64,000 nt of DNA from QQVM01 sp035341855 (GCA_035341855.1 DAOQWA010000006.1:40975-104974); one strand, 5' to 3'; positions 8,134 through 16,998 are shown, counted from the first letter of the stretch. The notes: generated by a model from the sequence alone, not told the origin. Numbers and translations are program-made.

Positions 8134-10248
8134 TCATTCCATGTTTATCCTGAAAGCTCCGGTTTTTGAGATATCAATGAAGTTGATAGACTTCTGATCA
8201 CAATATTTTTTCCATTCCCGTATTCTCCAGGCAGCATTGCTGGCATCAGCGATTACGTTTTTACAGTTAATGCCGGCTAAGAATTCGCTAATGTCAAATT
8301 TTGGATTTCCGTTGACAATTACATAATCTATATATGTTGAGGTAGGCTTAGTTATTTGATCTGCTGCAGACAAAAAATAAAATCGTTGACCATTGAATTC
8401 GACAAAAGGTAATTTCATCAATACTCCATCCAAGGACCGGGCTATAGAATCCCTATTCAACAATGAAACAATATTTTCCACCTTGATAGCTCTTTCCAAA
8501 AAATAACCTTCTGATACCCTCATTCTCAATTTTGTATCAGCACTCATCAAGCTATCACAAAAAGAAATTACTCTTTGTCCTTTGAAAAACTGAACATAGC
8601 TATGACGATAGCTATGCCCGACAAGAACGAATTTTTGATACATAGTATTCCAGCTTCTATAAATATGAAAACAAAAGACAATAGAGAACACGGCAGAAGC
8701 GTAAACTAAATATAAAGATCGCTTCATGAGAAGAAACAGTGAAAAAAGAAAAATGCCAATATAAAGGAGTATCATGGCTTCCAGTGAAAAGTATATACCA
8801 TTTGTGCTTGAACCCGGCAATTCCCCTAAAAACATAACCGATTCATTAAGAAAATGAATCATCATACTTAGTAATTTACCAAGAGATATAGCCAAAGGTG
8901 GGCACCAACTTAGGAACAACACAATTATTCCACCAAAAATAGTAAGCGTTCCGAGTGGTATGACGATTAAATTAGAAATTAGAAAGTAATTGGGAAAACG
9001 ATGAAAATAATATATGCTCAATGGAAAAGTTGCAACCTGAGCTACTATAGAGACTGCGACAATACTCCATACCCTGGTACCAAGCCATGAGCGGGGAGTG
9101 AAAATATTGCTGAGAGGTTTATATAAAAAAAGTATACCCATCACAGCAAAGAATGAAAGCTGAAATCCTGCTGAAAATATGAGTGAAGGACTAAAAACAA
9201 GGAACAAAGCAATCGCAGACGCTGCAAGAATATTCATTGCATTAGCATTTCGCCGGAGTCCGGTTCCGACAACCAGAAATGACAACATCATTGCAGCTCT
9301 TAACACGGAAGGTGACAGTCCTGTGAGCATAGCATAAAACCACAAACAAATTATTAGAAAGGTCATCTTAAAAAGATTTAGTCTCCTACTCTTCCCGGGA
9401 AACCTTAGCAAGAGGCAAAGTGCTCCATATATCAATCCAACATGCATACCCGATACCGCAAGAATATGCATTACACCGGCAGTTGAATAACTGTTTCTCA
9501 GCTCCGGATCGATCTCATCATCCTGGCCCAGGATCAAAGCAGATAAGACAGCTTCCTCTTGCCCAAGGATTCCTGCATCCCGTATGGCATTCAAGAGATA
9601 ATTTCTCCAGGTAATTGCTAAAGCCAATAAAGTATTTCCTTTGTTCTTCCCGACAATTAAATAATCATCATGCATAAGAAATACCTGATGATATATTTCC
9701 CTTCTATTCAACCATTTTTGGAAATCAAAGGTCCCGGGATTTAATGGCGGACTTAGTTTTAAAGGTATCTTTCTTAGAATCAGCAGATCACCGTAATTTG
9801 GTTTAACGATAAGTGAGTCAATGCGCAAATAGATCAATAATTTGCCCTTAGTGTTATGCCATGAATTTCCTTGTTTTACTTCTTTAACTATTGCTTCGAA
9901 TCGAATATTTTTCCCCTTTACAATTGGTGCTTCATTAACGATACAGGTTAGTAGCGAGTCTGTTTTCAGTTTTGAAAAATGATCAGGGTAGTTAATCTCT
10001 TTTTGAAGAGATGTCAGTAAAAGACCGGAGATCAGGACAGGCAAATGGATGAAACTTCCAATTAGCCAACGCAATGAATAATGATACTTTGATGGAATAA
10101 TCAACCTGTTGATATATAAAAGCAGTAACAGGAAAACTAAAAATAATAAAGAGGAAGAAATATCAATATCAACAAAAGTTGAAAGGAGTATTCCTGTTAA
10201 AAAAGCCGGAACAAAACGAATAATTCCGGCAAATGAAGTTGAACTCAT
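8134..10248 (-). CDS. comEC: ComEC/Rec2 DNA-uptake channel protein without a metal-binding MBL domain
   Basis: 704 residues. Membrane helices at about 10-75 are followed by a DUF4131-type soluble domain (about 85-200) and the ComEC/Rec2 membrane core (about 220-505) with the signature HILAVSGMHVGLIYG. ComEC is the inner-membrane channel for single-stranded DNA in natural transformation. The C-terminal part (about 560-704) sits where many ComEC proteins have a metallo-beta-lactamase domain, but no HxHxDH motif is present and strand-like segments end in GAFRINME. It therefore looks like a reduced, probably non-catalytic domain. The start codon lies at the foot of a hairpin (10248-10270). Confidence 0.88.
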   Translation of the reverse strand: MSSTSFAGIIRFVPAFLTGILLSTFVDIDISSSLLFLVFLLLLLYINRLIIPSKYHYSLRWLIGSFIHLPVLISGLLLTSLQKEINYPDHFSKLKTDSLLTCIVNEAPIVKGKNIRFEAIVKEVKQGNSWHNTKGKLLIYLRIDSLIVKPNYGDLLILRKIPLKLSPPLNPGTFDFQKWLNRREIYHQVFLMHDDYLIVGKNKGNTLLALAITWRNYLLNAIRDAGILGQEEAVLSALILGQDDEIDPELRNSYSTAGVMHILAVSGMHVGLIYGALCLLLRFPGKSRRLNLFKMTFLIICLWFYAMLTGLSPSVLRAAMMLSFLVVGTGLRRNANAMNILAASAIALFLVFSPSLIFSAGFQLSFFAVMGILFLYKPLSNIFTPRSWLGTRVWSIVAVSIVAQVATFPLSIYYFHRFPNYFLISNLIVIPLGTLTIFGGIIVLFLSWCPPLAISLGKLLSMMIHFLNESVMFLGELPGSSTNGIYFSLEAMILLYIGIFLFSLFLLMKRSLYLVYASAVFSIVFCFHIYRSWNTMYQKFVLVGHSYRHSYVQFFKGQRVISFCDSLMSADTKLRMRVSEGYFLERAIKVENIVSLLNRDSIARSLDGVLMKLPFVEFNGQRFYFLSAADQITKPTSTYIDYVIVNGNPKFDISEFLAGINCKNVIADASNAAWRIREWKKYCDQKSINFIDISKTGAFRINME

Positions 10249-10270
10249 GAGCCGAAAGGTAAGCGGCTCA
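10248..10270 (-). promoter_or_regulatory. Hairpin overlapping the comEC start codon
   Basis: TGAGCCG and CGGCTCA form a perfect 7-bp inverted repeat around a 9-nt loop. The last paired base is the A of the comEC ATG. A second perfect 7-bp inverted repeat (GCCGGAA/TTCCGGC, 10205-10230) lies within the first codons. Together they could hide the initiation region in the mRNA. Confidence 0.4.
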
Positions 10271-10342
10271 GAATAGAAATTAGTTTATTTTATAAAACAC
10301 AGCTTATAAAACACATTTAATATTAGAAAAATGGAGACCGGA

Positions 10343-11467
10343 CTATAAAGATTTATTCAAATACGAAAACATTAATTCAGCCGTCTGTTTCGAAGCTCCG
10401 CTTCCCCCTAGTTTATCGATAAGTTCCTTATAGTCCTCAAGCATTTTATTTCTCTTATCGGTTTCCAAAATGGCTCTTAATTCTTTTTCAATATTTTTTG
10501 GATTCAACTTGTCCTGTATTAGTTCCGTAACAACAAGTCGATCCATGATCAGGTTTACAAGTGAGATGAATTTAACTTTTATCAGACTTCGGGCAATAGT
10601 ATAAGAAATTCTTCCACCTTTGTAACAGACGACTTCAGGAATTTGAAGCAACGCAGTTTCGAGGGTAGCCGTACCGGAAGTTACTAATGCTGCTGAGGAA
10701 TGAGAAAGCAATTCGTAGGTGACATTACTGATAACCGGAATATTAGGATCACCGGTAATTGTTTTGTAGAATTCAGCAGGTAAAGAGGGAGCTCCGGCAA
10801 TAACGAATTGAAACTCCGGAAACGATTTACGAACTGACAACATCAGAGGAAGCATTACGCTTATCTCTTGTTTTCGACTGCCCGGTAGCAATGCGATAAT
10901 TTCCTTTTCCGATAAACTATATTTTCTTCGAAAGTCATCAGCTGAGGCAAAGGAGTCTTTCTTTTGCTCAAGAGAATCCAGTAAAGGATGTCCTACGAAG
11001 TCAACATTCATCCCGAAGCGGGAATAAAATTCTTTTTCGAAAGGCAGAATGACGAACATTCTTTCAACATACTTTTTAATTTTATGCACTCTGCTTTGCT
11101 TCCATGCCCATATCTGAGGAGATATATAGTAGAACACTCTGATTCCGTTAAGCTGAGCAAATTCTGCAATACGCAGGTTGAAGCCGGGATAATCAATGAG
11201 TATCAGGACATCAGGCTTATATTCACCAATATCTTTTTTACAAAACGCGATGTTGCCAAGAATAGTTCTCAAATTTTGTATCACTTCCGTGAAGCCCATA
11301 AATGCAAGATCACGATAGTGTTTTACAAGTTTAGCACCTGCCGACTCCATCAAATCTCCACCCCAGGCACGAAACTCAGCCTTTGGATCGAGTTTTTGCA
11401 GCTCTTTCATGAGATTTGCACCATGCAGATCTCCGGAAGCTTCGCCTGCTATAACATAGTACTTCAT
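10343..11467 (-). CDS. lpxB: Lipid-A-disaccharide synthase
   Basis: 374 residues from the ATG at 11467, which begins exactly at the conserved N-terminus MKYYVIAGEASGDLHGANL; an upstream in-frame ATG would add 29 residues lying over the preceding gene. Other family marks are GHPLLD, LLPGSRKQEI and SGTATLETALLQIPEVVCYK. LpxB (GT19) joins UDP-2,3-diacylglucosamine and lipid X on the inner leaflet to make the lipid A disaccharide core. Its ATG shares one base with the stop codon of the upstream small membrane protein (TGATG), which suggests translational coupling in a surE-membrane protein-membrane protein-lpxB operon. Confidence 0.95.
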   Translation of the reverse strand: MKYYVIAGEASGDLHGANLMKELQKLDPKAEFRAWGGDLMESAGAKLVKHYRDLAFMGFTEVIQNLRTILGNIAFCKKDIGEYKPDVLILIDYPGFNLRIAEFAQLNGIRVFYYISPQIWAWKQSRVHKIKKYVERMFVILPFEKEFYSRFGMNVDFVGHPLLDSLEQKKDSFASADDFRRKYSLSEKEIIALLPGSRKQEISVMLPLMLSVRKSFPEFQFVIAGAPSLPAEFYKTITGDPNIPVISNVTYELLSHSSAALVTSGTATLETALLQIPEVVCYKGGRISYTIARSLIKVKFISLVNLIMDRLVVTELIQDKLNPKNIEKELRAILETDKRNKMLEDYKELIDKLGGSGASKQTAELMFSYLNKSL

Positions 11468-11760
11468 CAGATGAATATTATTCCTGCAACGATCATGGCG
11501 TAAATTAATGTCGCACCGATTACACCATATGCGGAACGCTCTTTGCCTGACCAAAGGAAAAGAAAGAAAACAAGAAGGTTCGGAATTACAGACAAACTTA
11601 TTACATGTGAAAGCACATTTCTTGCTTGAAATCTATCAAGGATCTCAAGAATTAATTCTTCAGGTCGAAATATAATAACATAAAGCAGAAAAGAAAGTAC
11701 CGGTGTTATTGTTCCAACAATAATTCCTGTCAACATTGTATTAGTATAGGTTTTTGGCAT
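11467..11760 (-). CDS. Small membrane protein of the surE-lpxB operon
   Basis: A 97-residue protein with about three predicted transmembrane helices (about 10-30, 52-70 and 78-97) and a charged loop (RPEELILEILDRFQAR) between the first and second. No family motif was recognised. It lies 6 nt after the preceding small membrane gene, and its stop overlaps the lpxB start by one base. The tight coupling to lpxB suggests an envelope-related role, but nothing in the sequence specifies it. Confidence 0.75.
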   Translation of the reverse strand: MPKTYTNTMLTGIIVGTITPVLSFLLYVIIFRPEELILEILDRFQARNVLSHVISLSVIPNLLVFFLFLWSGKERSAYGVIGATLIYAMIVAGIIFI

Positions 11761-11766
11761 AAGAGA

Positions 11767-12066
11767 TTAATGTTTCAGATCAAAGTTATAGAAAACATAT
11801 AAAAAAGTTGAAACAACGGTGACGAACAACATGCCTTTGGCTGTTTTTTCTCTATTAAAACGAAGCAATAAAAATCGAAAACAGATTAGGTTTAAAGTTA
11901 CGGCAATAAGCTCTGATCTTGGGGAACCGAAAGCATAGGGATCCTGGATTGTTTCAACAATGAACAATCTAATTTGAGAAACTATTAGATAGAATATATA
12001 CAAAAGACCCGCCCCTGAGAAAAAACCAAGAAGAAATGAATCTTTAGTCCAGCTATTCAAGCTCAT
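11767..12066 (-). CDS. Small membrane protein of the surE-lpxB operon
   Basis: 99 residues with probable membrane helices at about 10-38, 50-68 and 78-95. I did not recognise a family. The start overlaps the 3' end of surE by 14 nt, so the two are probably translated from one mRNA, and the next small membrane gene follows after 6 nt. Two consecutive small membrane proteins between surE and lpxB may form a pair, but that is only inferred from position. Confidence 0.7.
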   Translation of the reverse strand: MSLNSWTKDSFLLGFFSGAGLLYIFYLIVSQIRLFIVETIQDPYAFGSPRSELIAVTLNLICFRFLLLRFNREKTAKGMLFVTVVSTFLYVFYNFDLKH

Positions 12067-12856
12067 AACTTATGGTATTAAGGAATGGAATTGCATGATG
12101 TGCAGTAAAATCAAACTGAACGGGAACAACAGAAACATATCCGTTAGCAAGAGCCCATTCATCCGTATCCTCTCCTTTGTCGTGATTAATGAATTTTCCT
12201 GTGAGCCAATAGTACTTACGTTTATTGGGATCCATCCTTTCTTCAAATTCTTCACGCCACTTTGCCATAGCTTGTCTGCAGACTTTTATCCCCTTTAAAT
12301 CTTCAAGATTTAAATTTGGAATATTTACATTCAATAATGATCCTGATGGCAGTCCTTTGGAGAGCACATTTTCGGCAACCATCCGCGCCACAGCTTTTGC
12401 GGCAGTGAAGTCGGCATCAAGTGCATAATTCAGAAGTGAAAAACCTATTGAAGGTATGCCTTCAATTGCACCTTCCATTGCTGCGGACATTGTTCCGGAA
12501 TAAATAACGTTAATGGAAGAATTTGAACCGTGGTTGACACCGGAAACACAAAGATCAGGTTTGCGATGAAGTATCTTATCAATAGCAATTTTTACGCAAT
12601 CCACAGGAGTTCCGGAGCATTGATACCAAAGATGATCACCATGCACTTCTACTTTATCCAATCGTAGAGGTTGATTAATTGTGATAGCGTGCCCCATACC
12701 GGATTGCGGGCTGTCAGGAGCTACTACAAATATTTCCCCGAGATCCTTAACTGCATCAACCAATGCATGTAAACCGGGAGCTGTTATTCCATCGTCATTG
12801 GTTACAAGAATAACCGGTTTTTCATTTTTGACTGAATCAGTCTTCGAATTACTCAT
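12053..12856 (-). CDS. surE: 5'/3'-nucleotidase SurE
   Basis: 267 residues beginning with the SurE signature ILVTNDDGITAPGLHAL, in which Asn20, Asp21 and Asp22 start the metal site. VAPDSPQSGMGHAIT, GTPVDCVKI and SGVNHGSN follow, all typical family blocks. SurE is a cytoplasmic, divalent-metal-dependent phosphatase that acts on nucleoside monophosphates. The ATG at 12856 leaves a short polar lead of about 14 residues before the first strand, which is acceptable. It is the first gene of a four-gene operon ending in lpxB. Confidence 0.95.
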   Translation of the reverse strand: MSNSKTDSVKNEKPVILVTNDDGITAPGLHALVDAVKDLGEIFVVAPDSPQSGMGHAITINQPLRLDKVEVHGDHLWYQCSGTPVDCVKIAIDKILHRKPDLCVSGVNHGSNSSINVIYSGTMSAAMEGAIEGIPSIGFSLLNYALDADFTAAKAVARMVAENVLSKGLPSGSLLNVNIPNLNLEDLKGIKVCRQAMAKWREEFEERMDPNKRKYYWLTGKFINHDKGEDTDEWALANGYVSVVPVQFDFTAHHAIPFLNTISYELE

Positions 12857-12970
12857 TATCTGCTAATTTTGAAGCAGCGAAGGTAAGTAATTTGTATCTC
12901 ATAGAGCCCGTTGTGATGATCTTTCCGGATCTCAGGAAAATACATTTTAAAGGATGAAGGGTTATCATAC

Positions 12971-13011
12971 AATAAATAAAAAGAGCGACCCCGTTTAACA
13001 CGAGATCGCTC
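12971..13011 (-). terminator. Intrinsic terminator of hsp20
   Basis: On the minus strand GAGCGATCTCG (13011-13001) pairs with CGGGGTCGCTC (12993-12983) over 11 pairs, two of them G-U, around a 7-nt loop, and TTTTTATTTATT follows. It lies 19 nt after the hsp20 stop codon. Confidence 0.8.
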
Positions 13012-13029
13012 CAAAAAAAACCAATACAA

Positions 13030-13482
13030 TCAGGAAATTTTTATTGCTCTTGAAGGTTTTACTTTACTTTCTTCTTTCTTAGGCAATGTTAGAGCCAGGA
13101 CTCCATTTTCGTATGATGCAGAAATATTGTCCGGGTTTACGGATTCAGGCATTGTAAAAGAACGTTTGAATGAAGAGTATGAGAATTCTTTACGCGTGTA
13201 CTTCACATTCTCCTCACTTTTTTCAGATTCTTTTTCAGCGCTGATTGTCAACACTCCGTTCTCAACTTCAATGTTGAAATCACTTTTTTTCATTCCCGGA
13301 ACAGCCAGTTGAACTGAGAATTCATTCTCAGATTCATGAATGTTTACTGCCGGTACAGATGCATTGAATGCTGCAGGGCTCATTCCGCCAGCTAAATAAT
13401 CGTGAAAGAAATCAGTAAAGATAGAAGGAACATAACCTTCTCTTCCAAAACCATTGTTTGATCTAAATTTTACTAGTGTCAT
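13030..13482 (-). CDS. Small heat-shock protein (Hsp20/alpha-crystallin)
   Basis: 150 residues. The alpha-crystallin domain runs from about residue 40 (VPAVNIHESENEFSVQLAVP) to about 140, with the conserved GVLTISAE, FKRSFTMPE and ENGVLALTLPKKE segments; the short C-terminal tail has an I-x-I motif (AIKIS). These ATP-independent chaperones hold unfolding proteins as large oligomers. I start at 13482 because a strong AGGAGGT lies 4 nt upstream; the ATG at 13518 would add 12 residues and ignore that site. It is monocistronic, with its own terminator. Confidence 0.92.
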   Translation of the reverse strand: MTLVKFRSNNGFGREGYVPSIFTDFFHDYLAGGMSPAAFNASVPAVNIHESENEFSVQLAVPGMKKSDFNIEVENGVLTISAEKESEKSEENVKYTRKEFSYSSFKRSFTMPESVNPDNISASYENGVLALTLPKKEESKVKPSRAIKIS

Positions 13483-13486
13483 TTTT

Positions 13487-13493
13487 ACCTCCT
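13487..13493 (-). promoter_or_regulatory. Strong Shine-Dalgarno site of hsp20
   Basis: The minus strand reads AGGAGGT, then AAAA, then the ATG. Such a perfect anti-SD match is unusual in Bacteroidota, and it decides the start codon. Confidence 0.75.
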
Positions 13494-13662
13494 GTTTTAA
13501 GATTAATACAGCAGGCATTTTTCAAGTACTATGCCAGAGCAGAAAATGATAATATCATTATAAATTTTGTGTCAAATTGTCAACAAAGTAAATAATGCAG
13601 GGACAAAAAGTCGCGATCAATAATAGAGTATTGACATTTTTTCAGTTGAAGAAAAAGTAAAA

Positions 13663-15684
13663 TTATTTAGCCAGGATAGCTTTAGCCTGTTTAATTTCCT
13701 GATCGAATAATGTCTGAGTAATATTATTATCATTCTTGAAATAATATACTCCACCCCAATTATAAACGATCTTTTGATAGTTGGATGCAGTTCCATCCAT
13801 CTTTATGACTGTACGATAAATAGTTCGATTTGACTCAGTGATCGTTTCTTCAGTCAATCCATCTCTATAATCGGATTCAATAATTTTAGGAACCGTATTC
13901 GCCGGCTTCGGAGGCGCAGTTGTTTTGGTTTCAGTTTCGCCGGCCTTAGCCAACAATCTTTTCTTTTCTTCAATCTCAGCCATGGCTTTCTTTTGTCTTT
14001 CTTCTTCCAGTTTTTCTTGTTCAAGACGGTAGGCTAAATTTATAGAATCCTGTTTGGCTTTTTCGGCAGCCATCAAGGCAAGTCTTTCCTGTTCGGCTTT
14101 TGCTTTTTGTTCCGCTTCAAGCTTAGCTATAGCATCTTTGGCTTCCTTTTCTTTTAGTGCTTGAGCTTTCTGCAACGCTTCTTCCTCTGCTTTAGCTTTT
14201 AAGGCAGCTTCTTTAGCTGCCTCTTCTTCTGCTTTTTTTCTGGCTGCTTCTTCCTGTTTGGCTTTAGCATCTGCCAATATCTTTGCTTGTTTCTCCGCCT
14301 CAATATTAGCTAATGAATCCTGTCTCGCTTTTTCTCTGGCTAAGGCAAGAGACTTAGCCAATTCATTGGCTGCAAGAGTGCTATCTGCAATAGCTTTCTT
14401 TCGCTCATTTTCCTTCTTGGCAGCTAATGCCAAAGAATCTTTTCTTTCTTTCTCTTTAGCCAATAAATCTTGTTCTATTTTCGCCAGTGAATCTGCTTCC
14501 GCCTTTTGTCTGGCCGCTTCTGCCCGCTTTATCTCTTCAAGAGAATCCTGGCGTTCCTTTTCAAGTCGTTTTGCTGCAGCTTCTGCCTGTAATCTATTTC
14601 TTTCTGCTTCTGCTTTAGCTTGCACTATAGAGTCCTGTTCTGCTTTTTCTCTTGCAGCTTTATCTGCCAAGGCTTTTGTGATAGAGTCTTGTCTAGCTTT
14701 AGCTTCTGCTCTTGCATCGGCTTCTGCTTTGGCCTTTGCAGCAGCTTCCGCTCTCAGCAGTGCCAGAGAATCCTGGCGTTCCTTTTCTGCTTCTGCTTTT
14801 CTAAGTGAGTCCTGTCTTGCATTCTCTCTTGCTTCGGCAATAGCCGCCAGTCGTGCAGCTTCAGCATTTGCCCTTGCAATTGAATCCTGTCTTTCTTTTT
14901 CCTGAGCGGCAGCTAATGCATTAGCTCTAATCTCTGCTTGCTGGATGCTATCCAATCTACTCTTCTCCCTCGCTGCAGCCTGGGCAGCTGCAGCAGCATT
15001 GGCCTGAGCTTTGCTAATGGAATCCTGTCTTGCTTTCTCCTGTTCCTTTCGCAGACGATCCTGCTCTGCCTGACTTGCCAGGAGCCTGGCTTCTTTCTCC
15101 TTGACTTTAACTAAAGAATCGTTCCATATTTTATTAAGTGAATCTAAACGTGCGCGTTCTTGAATGCGTGCAAGTTCTTCCGCAGCCTTTCTCGTATCTT
15201 CTTGTTCTGCCTTAATTTGTTTAGAATAACCCGCATCGAAAACGAAATCCTGGTAAGTAGGACTATATGAATACTTCGCCACCGGTTTATTCATTGCTGA
15301 AGCCTGAGACATCCCCGCTACATCTGCAAAGAGATCTATGTTGAATTCGGTTTGAATCATAATATCAAGTTCCTGAGGCGGAACATTAGTGTTAAACTCA
15401 ACACTTTTGGAAACGAGTCCATTTTTGATAAATGATATTGTATATTCTTTCTGAAAATCGAGAGTCACATTAAATGTTCCATTGTCTTTTGAAGTGACTG
15501 TTTGAGCAGGAGCGCCGGGAGCATTAATCTGAATCGTGACACCACCTTCAGGCCTGTTATCTTTCCTGATCTTACCATTAATCTGAACGTTACCACTATG
15601 CTGTGAAAACGCCGGACTTGAGATCAAGCTGAAAATTGAGAAAAAGGAAATAAATAATAAGATATTACGATTAAAGATAGTCAT
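13663..15684 (-). CDS. Exported coiled-coil repeat protein with N-terminal carboxypeptidase-regulatory-like domain
   Basis: 673 residues from the ATG at 15684, which places a clean signal peptide (ends about SSPAFS) at the N-terminus; an ATG at 15738 would add 18 residues before it. A beta domain follows (about 30-110; VQINGKIRKDNRPEGGVTI), like the CNA-B/carboxypeptidase regulatory fold. Then comes an Ala/Glu/Lys/Arg-rich segment of roughly 430 residues, strongly helical and TolA-like, in which variants of K-x-RQDS-[IL] recur about a dozen times. A small C-terminal domain (about 595-673; DYRDGLTEETITESNRTIYR) closes it. It probably spans part of the periplasm as a long stalk. Its partners and function are unknown. 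Confidence 0.8.
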   Translation of the reverse strand: MTIFNRNILLFISFFSIFSLISSPAFSQHSGNVQINGKIRKDNRPEGGVTIQINAPGAPAQTVTSKDNGTFNVTLDFQKEYTISFIKNGLVSKSVEFNTNVPPQELDIMIQTEFNIDLFADVAGMSQASAMNKPVAKYSYSPTYQDFVFDAGYSKQIKAEQEDTRKAAEELARIQERARLDSLNKIWNDSLVKVKEKEARLLASQAEQDRLRKEQEKARQDSISKAQANAAAAAQAAAREKSRLDSIQQAEIRANALAAAQEKERQDSIARANAEAARLAAIAEARENARQDSLRKAEAEKERQDSLALLRAEAAAKAKAEADARAEAKARQDSITKALADKAAREKAEQDSIVQAKAEAERNRLQAEAAAKRLEKERQDSLEEIKRAEAARQKAEADSLAKIEQDLLAKEKERKDSLALAAKKENERKKAIADSTLAANELAKSLALAREKARQDSLANIEAEKQAKILADAKAKQEEAARKKAEEEAAKEAALKAKAEEEALQKAQALKEKEAKDAIAKLEAEQKAKAEQERLALMAAEKAKQDSINLAYRLEQEKLEEERQKKAMAEIEEKKRLLAKAGETETKTTAPPKPANTVPKIIESDYRDGLTEETITESNRTIYRTVIKMDGTASNYQKIVYNWGGVYYFKNDNNITQTLFDQEIKQAKAILAK

Positions 15685-15808
15685 GCTTTTAATGAAACGA
15701 TTTGAGGTAATATAAGTTCTTATATTTTTACTGAACATCTTACTGTGACTGACTAAGCCGTTTTAATGATTTATAGAATGCAGGAACGTCCCGGGAAGAA
15801 CTAAATTG

Positions 15809-15816
15809 CAAAATTA
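15809..15816 (-). promoter_or_regulatory. Candidate -7 element of the coiled-coil protein gene
   Basis: The minus strand reads TAATTTTG, a full TAnnTTTG match about 125 nt before the start. No clear -33 partner is visible. Confidence 0.3.
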
Positions 15817-15967
15817 CAAGAAAATGCGGTTTAGCATATTTATATGGGTAAAAACCATGCCAAATTCATAAAAAATCCTGAATTGAAAGGAACATTAATT
15901 TATAATCATCATAACTCACTGAATACAGTCCTGTCCAGGGTTTATCTATTTTCAATTGCCTTAAAGC

Positions 15968-16825
15968 TCAGGATTGAAAAATTTTTTTTGCCATTTGCAT
16001 TGCCAGATGAAACTCATGTTCATCTAAGCCAAGATTTGCAGGTCCATCAAAGTAGTTAACCAGTTCTTCAGTGGCAAGGTTTCCTACAAGTTTATCATCA
16101 GCCATTGGACAACCACCGATTCCGGCCATTGCACTATCAAATCTTCTGCATCCGTTATCATATGCTGCAGCTACTTTCTCAGACCAATTGTGTTTATGTG
16201 AGTGAAGGTGAGCTCCAAATTCAACATGAGGTACTTTAGGAATCAGGTAACTGAAAAGTTGACTAATATTTTGAGGATTACTCACTCCTACGGTATCCGA
16301 TAATGCAATTATTTTGATCCCGATATCGGCAAGCTTAACGACCCATTGAGTAACAATTTGTTCACTCCAGGCTTCTCCATAAGGGTTTCCAAAGCCCATA
16401 GAAATATATATGACCAGGGTCCTGTTTTTTTCGAGACACAATTTTTGAATTTCACGAACTCTGTTGAGGGATTCATCAATTGTTGAATTCGTATTTCTTT
16501 TTTGAAATTCTTCCGAGACAGAAAATGGGAATCCCAGATAATCAATCCTACTATGTTCTAATGCTTCCACAGCACCTCTTGTGTTGGCTACGATCGCAAG
16601 CAATTTGGTAGAAACGTCCTTCATATCCAGGCCGGCAAGAACTTCGGCTGAATCTTTTAAATGAGGAATGGCCTTGGGAGACACGAATGAACCGAAGTCA
16701 ATGGTATCGAATCCAACCTTTAGCAGTTTATTGATGTATTCTATCTTTTGTTCAGTGGGAATGAAATCTTTCCACCCTTGCATGGCATCCCTGGGACATT
16801 CGATGATCTTAATTGGAGAAACCAT
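15968..16825 (-). CDS. Hydroxymethylglutaryl-CoA lyase-like enzyme
   Basis: 285 residues forming a TIM-barrel of the HMGL/DRE-TIM family. The N-terminal catalytic motif reads IIECPRDAMQG (Glu9, Arg12, Asp13), corresponding to E-x-G-x-RDG-x-Q in classical members; the metal histidines lie in GAHLHSHKHN, and the C-terminal GIGGCPMADDKLVGNLATE contains the catalytic cysteine loop. HMG-CoA lyase splits HMG-CoA into acetoacetate and acetyl-CoA in leucine breakdown. The EC-PRDAMQG variant departs from the textbook EVGPRDG, so a related acyl-CoA lyase is possible. It is transcribed away from the TPR gene, with back-to-back promoters. Confidence 0.82.
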   Translation of the reverse strand: MVSPIKIIECPRDAMQGWKDFIPTEQKIEYINKLLKVGFDTIDFGSFVSPKAIPHLKDSAEVLAGLDMKDVSTKLLAIVANTRGAVEALEHSRIDYLGFPFSVSEEFQKRNTNSTIDESLNRVREIQKLCLEKNRTLVIYISMGFGNPYGEAWSEQIVTQWVVKLADIGIKIIALSDTVGVSNPQNISQLFSYLIPKVPHVEFGAHLHSHKHNWSEKVAAAYDNGCRRFDSAMAGIGGCPMADDKLVGNLATEELVNYFDGPANLGLDEHEFHLAMQMAKKIFQS

Positions 16826-16922
16826 AGCTGGTGGGTTGGTTCACTAATGATAATTTTAAATTCTGAATGCTGACCGGCCTTTGATATTAGGCACAGTGGC
16901 ATAAAAACTGCTCCTGAGGTTG

Positions 16923-16930
16923 CAAATTTA
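16923..16930 (-). promoter_or_regulatory. Candidate -7 element of the HMG-CoA lyase-like gene
   Basis: The minus strand reads TAAATTTG, a full TAnnTTTG match. A TTCG at -33 (16951-16954) lies 20 nt away. It sits back to back with the promoter at 16939-16969, overlapping its spacing region. Confidence 0.4.
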
Positions 16931-16938
16931 CATCAGAA

Positions 16939-16969
16939 ATTGCGAGTTATCGAAAAAAAGCTATTTTTG
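16939..16969 (+). promoter_or_regulatory. Bacteroidota-type promoter of the TPR-ribH unit
   Basis: ATTG (16939-16942), a 19-nt spacer and TATTTTTG (16962-16969) reproduce the TTTG-N19-TAnnTTTG consensus with one mismatch. The start codon is 29 nt downstream. It is the best promoter in the window. Confidence 0.6.
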
Positions 16970-16998
16970 CAGCCTGTTTTTGAAAAATATTAAATAAA

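Noticed and set aside
14258..14905. Long plus-strand ORF (215 codons) opposite the coiled-coil protein gene
   Set aside because: It is antisense to the Ala/Glu/Lys repeat; the low-complexity Ser/Ala/Phe product is a by-product of the repeat codons.
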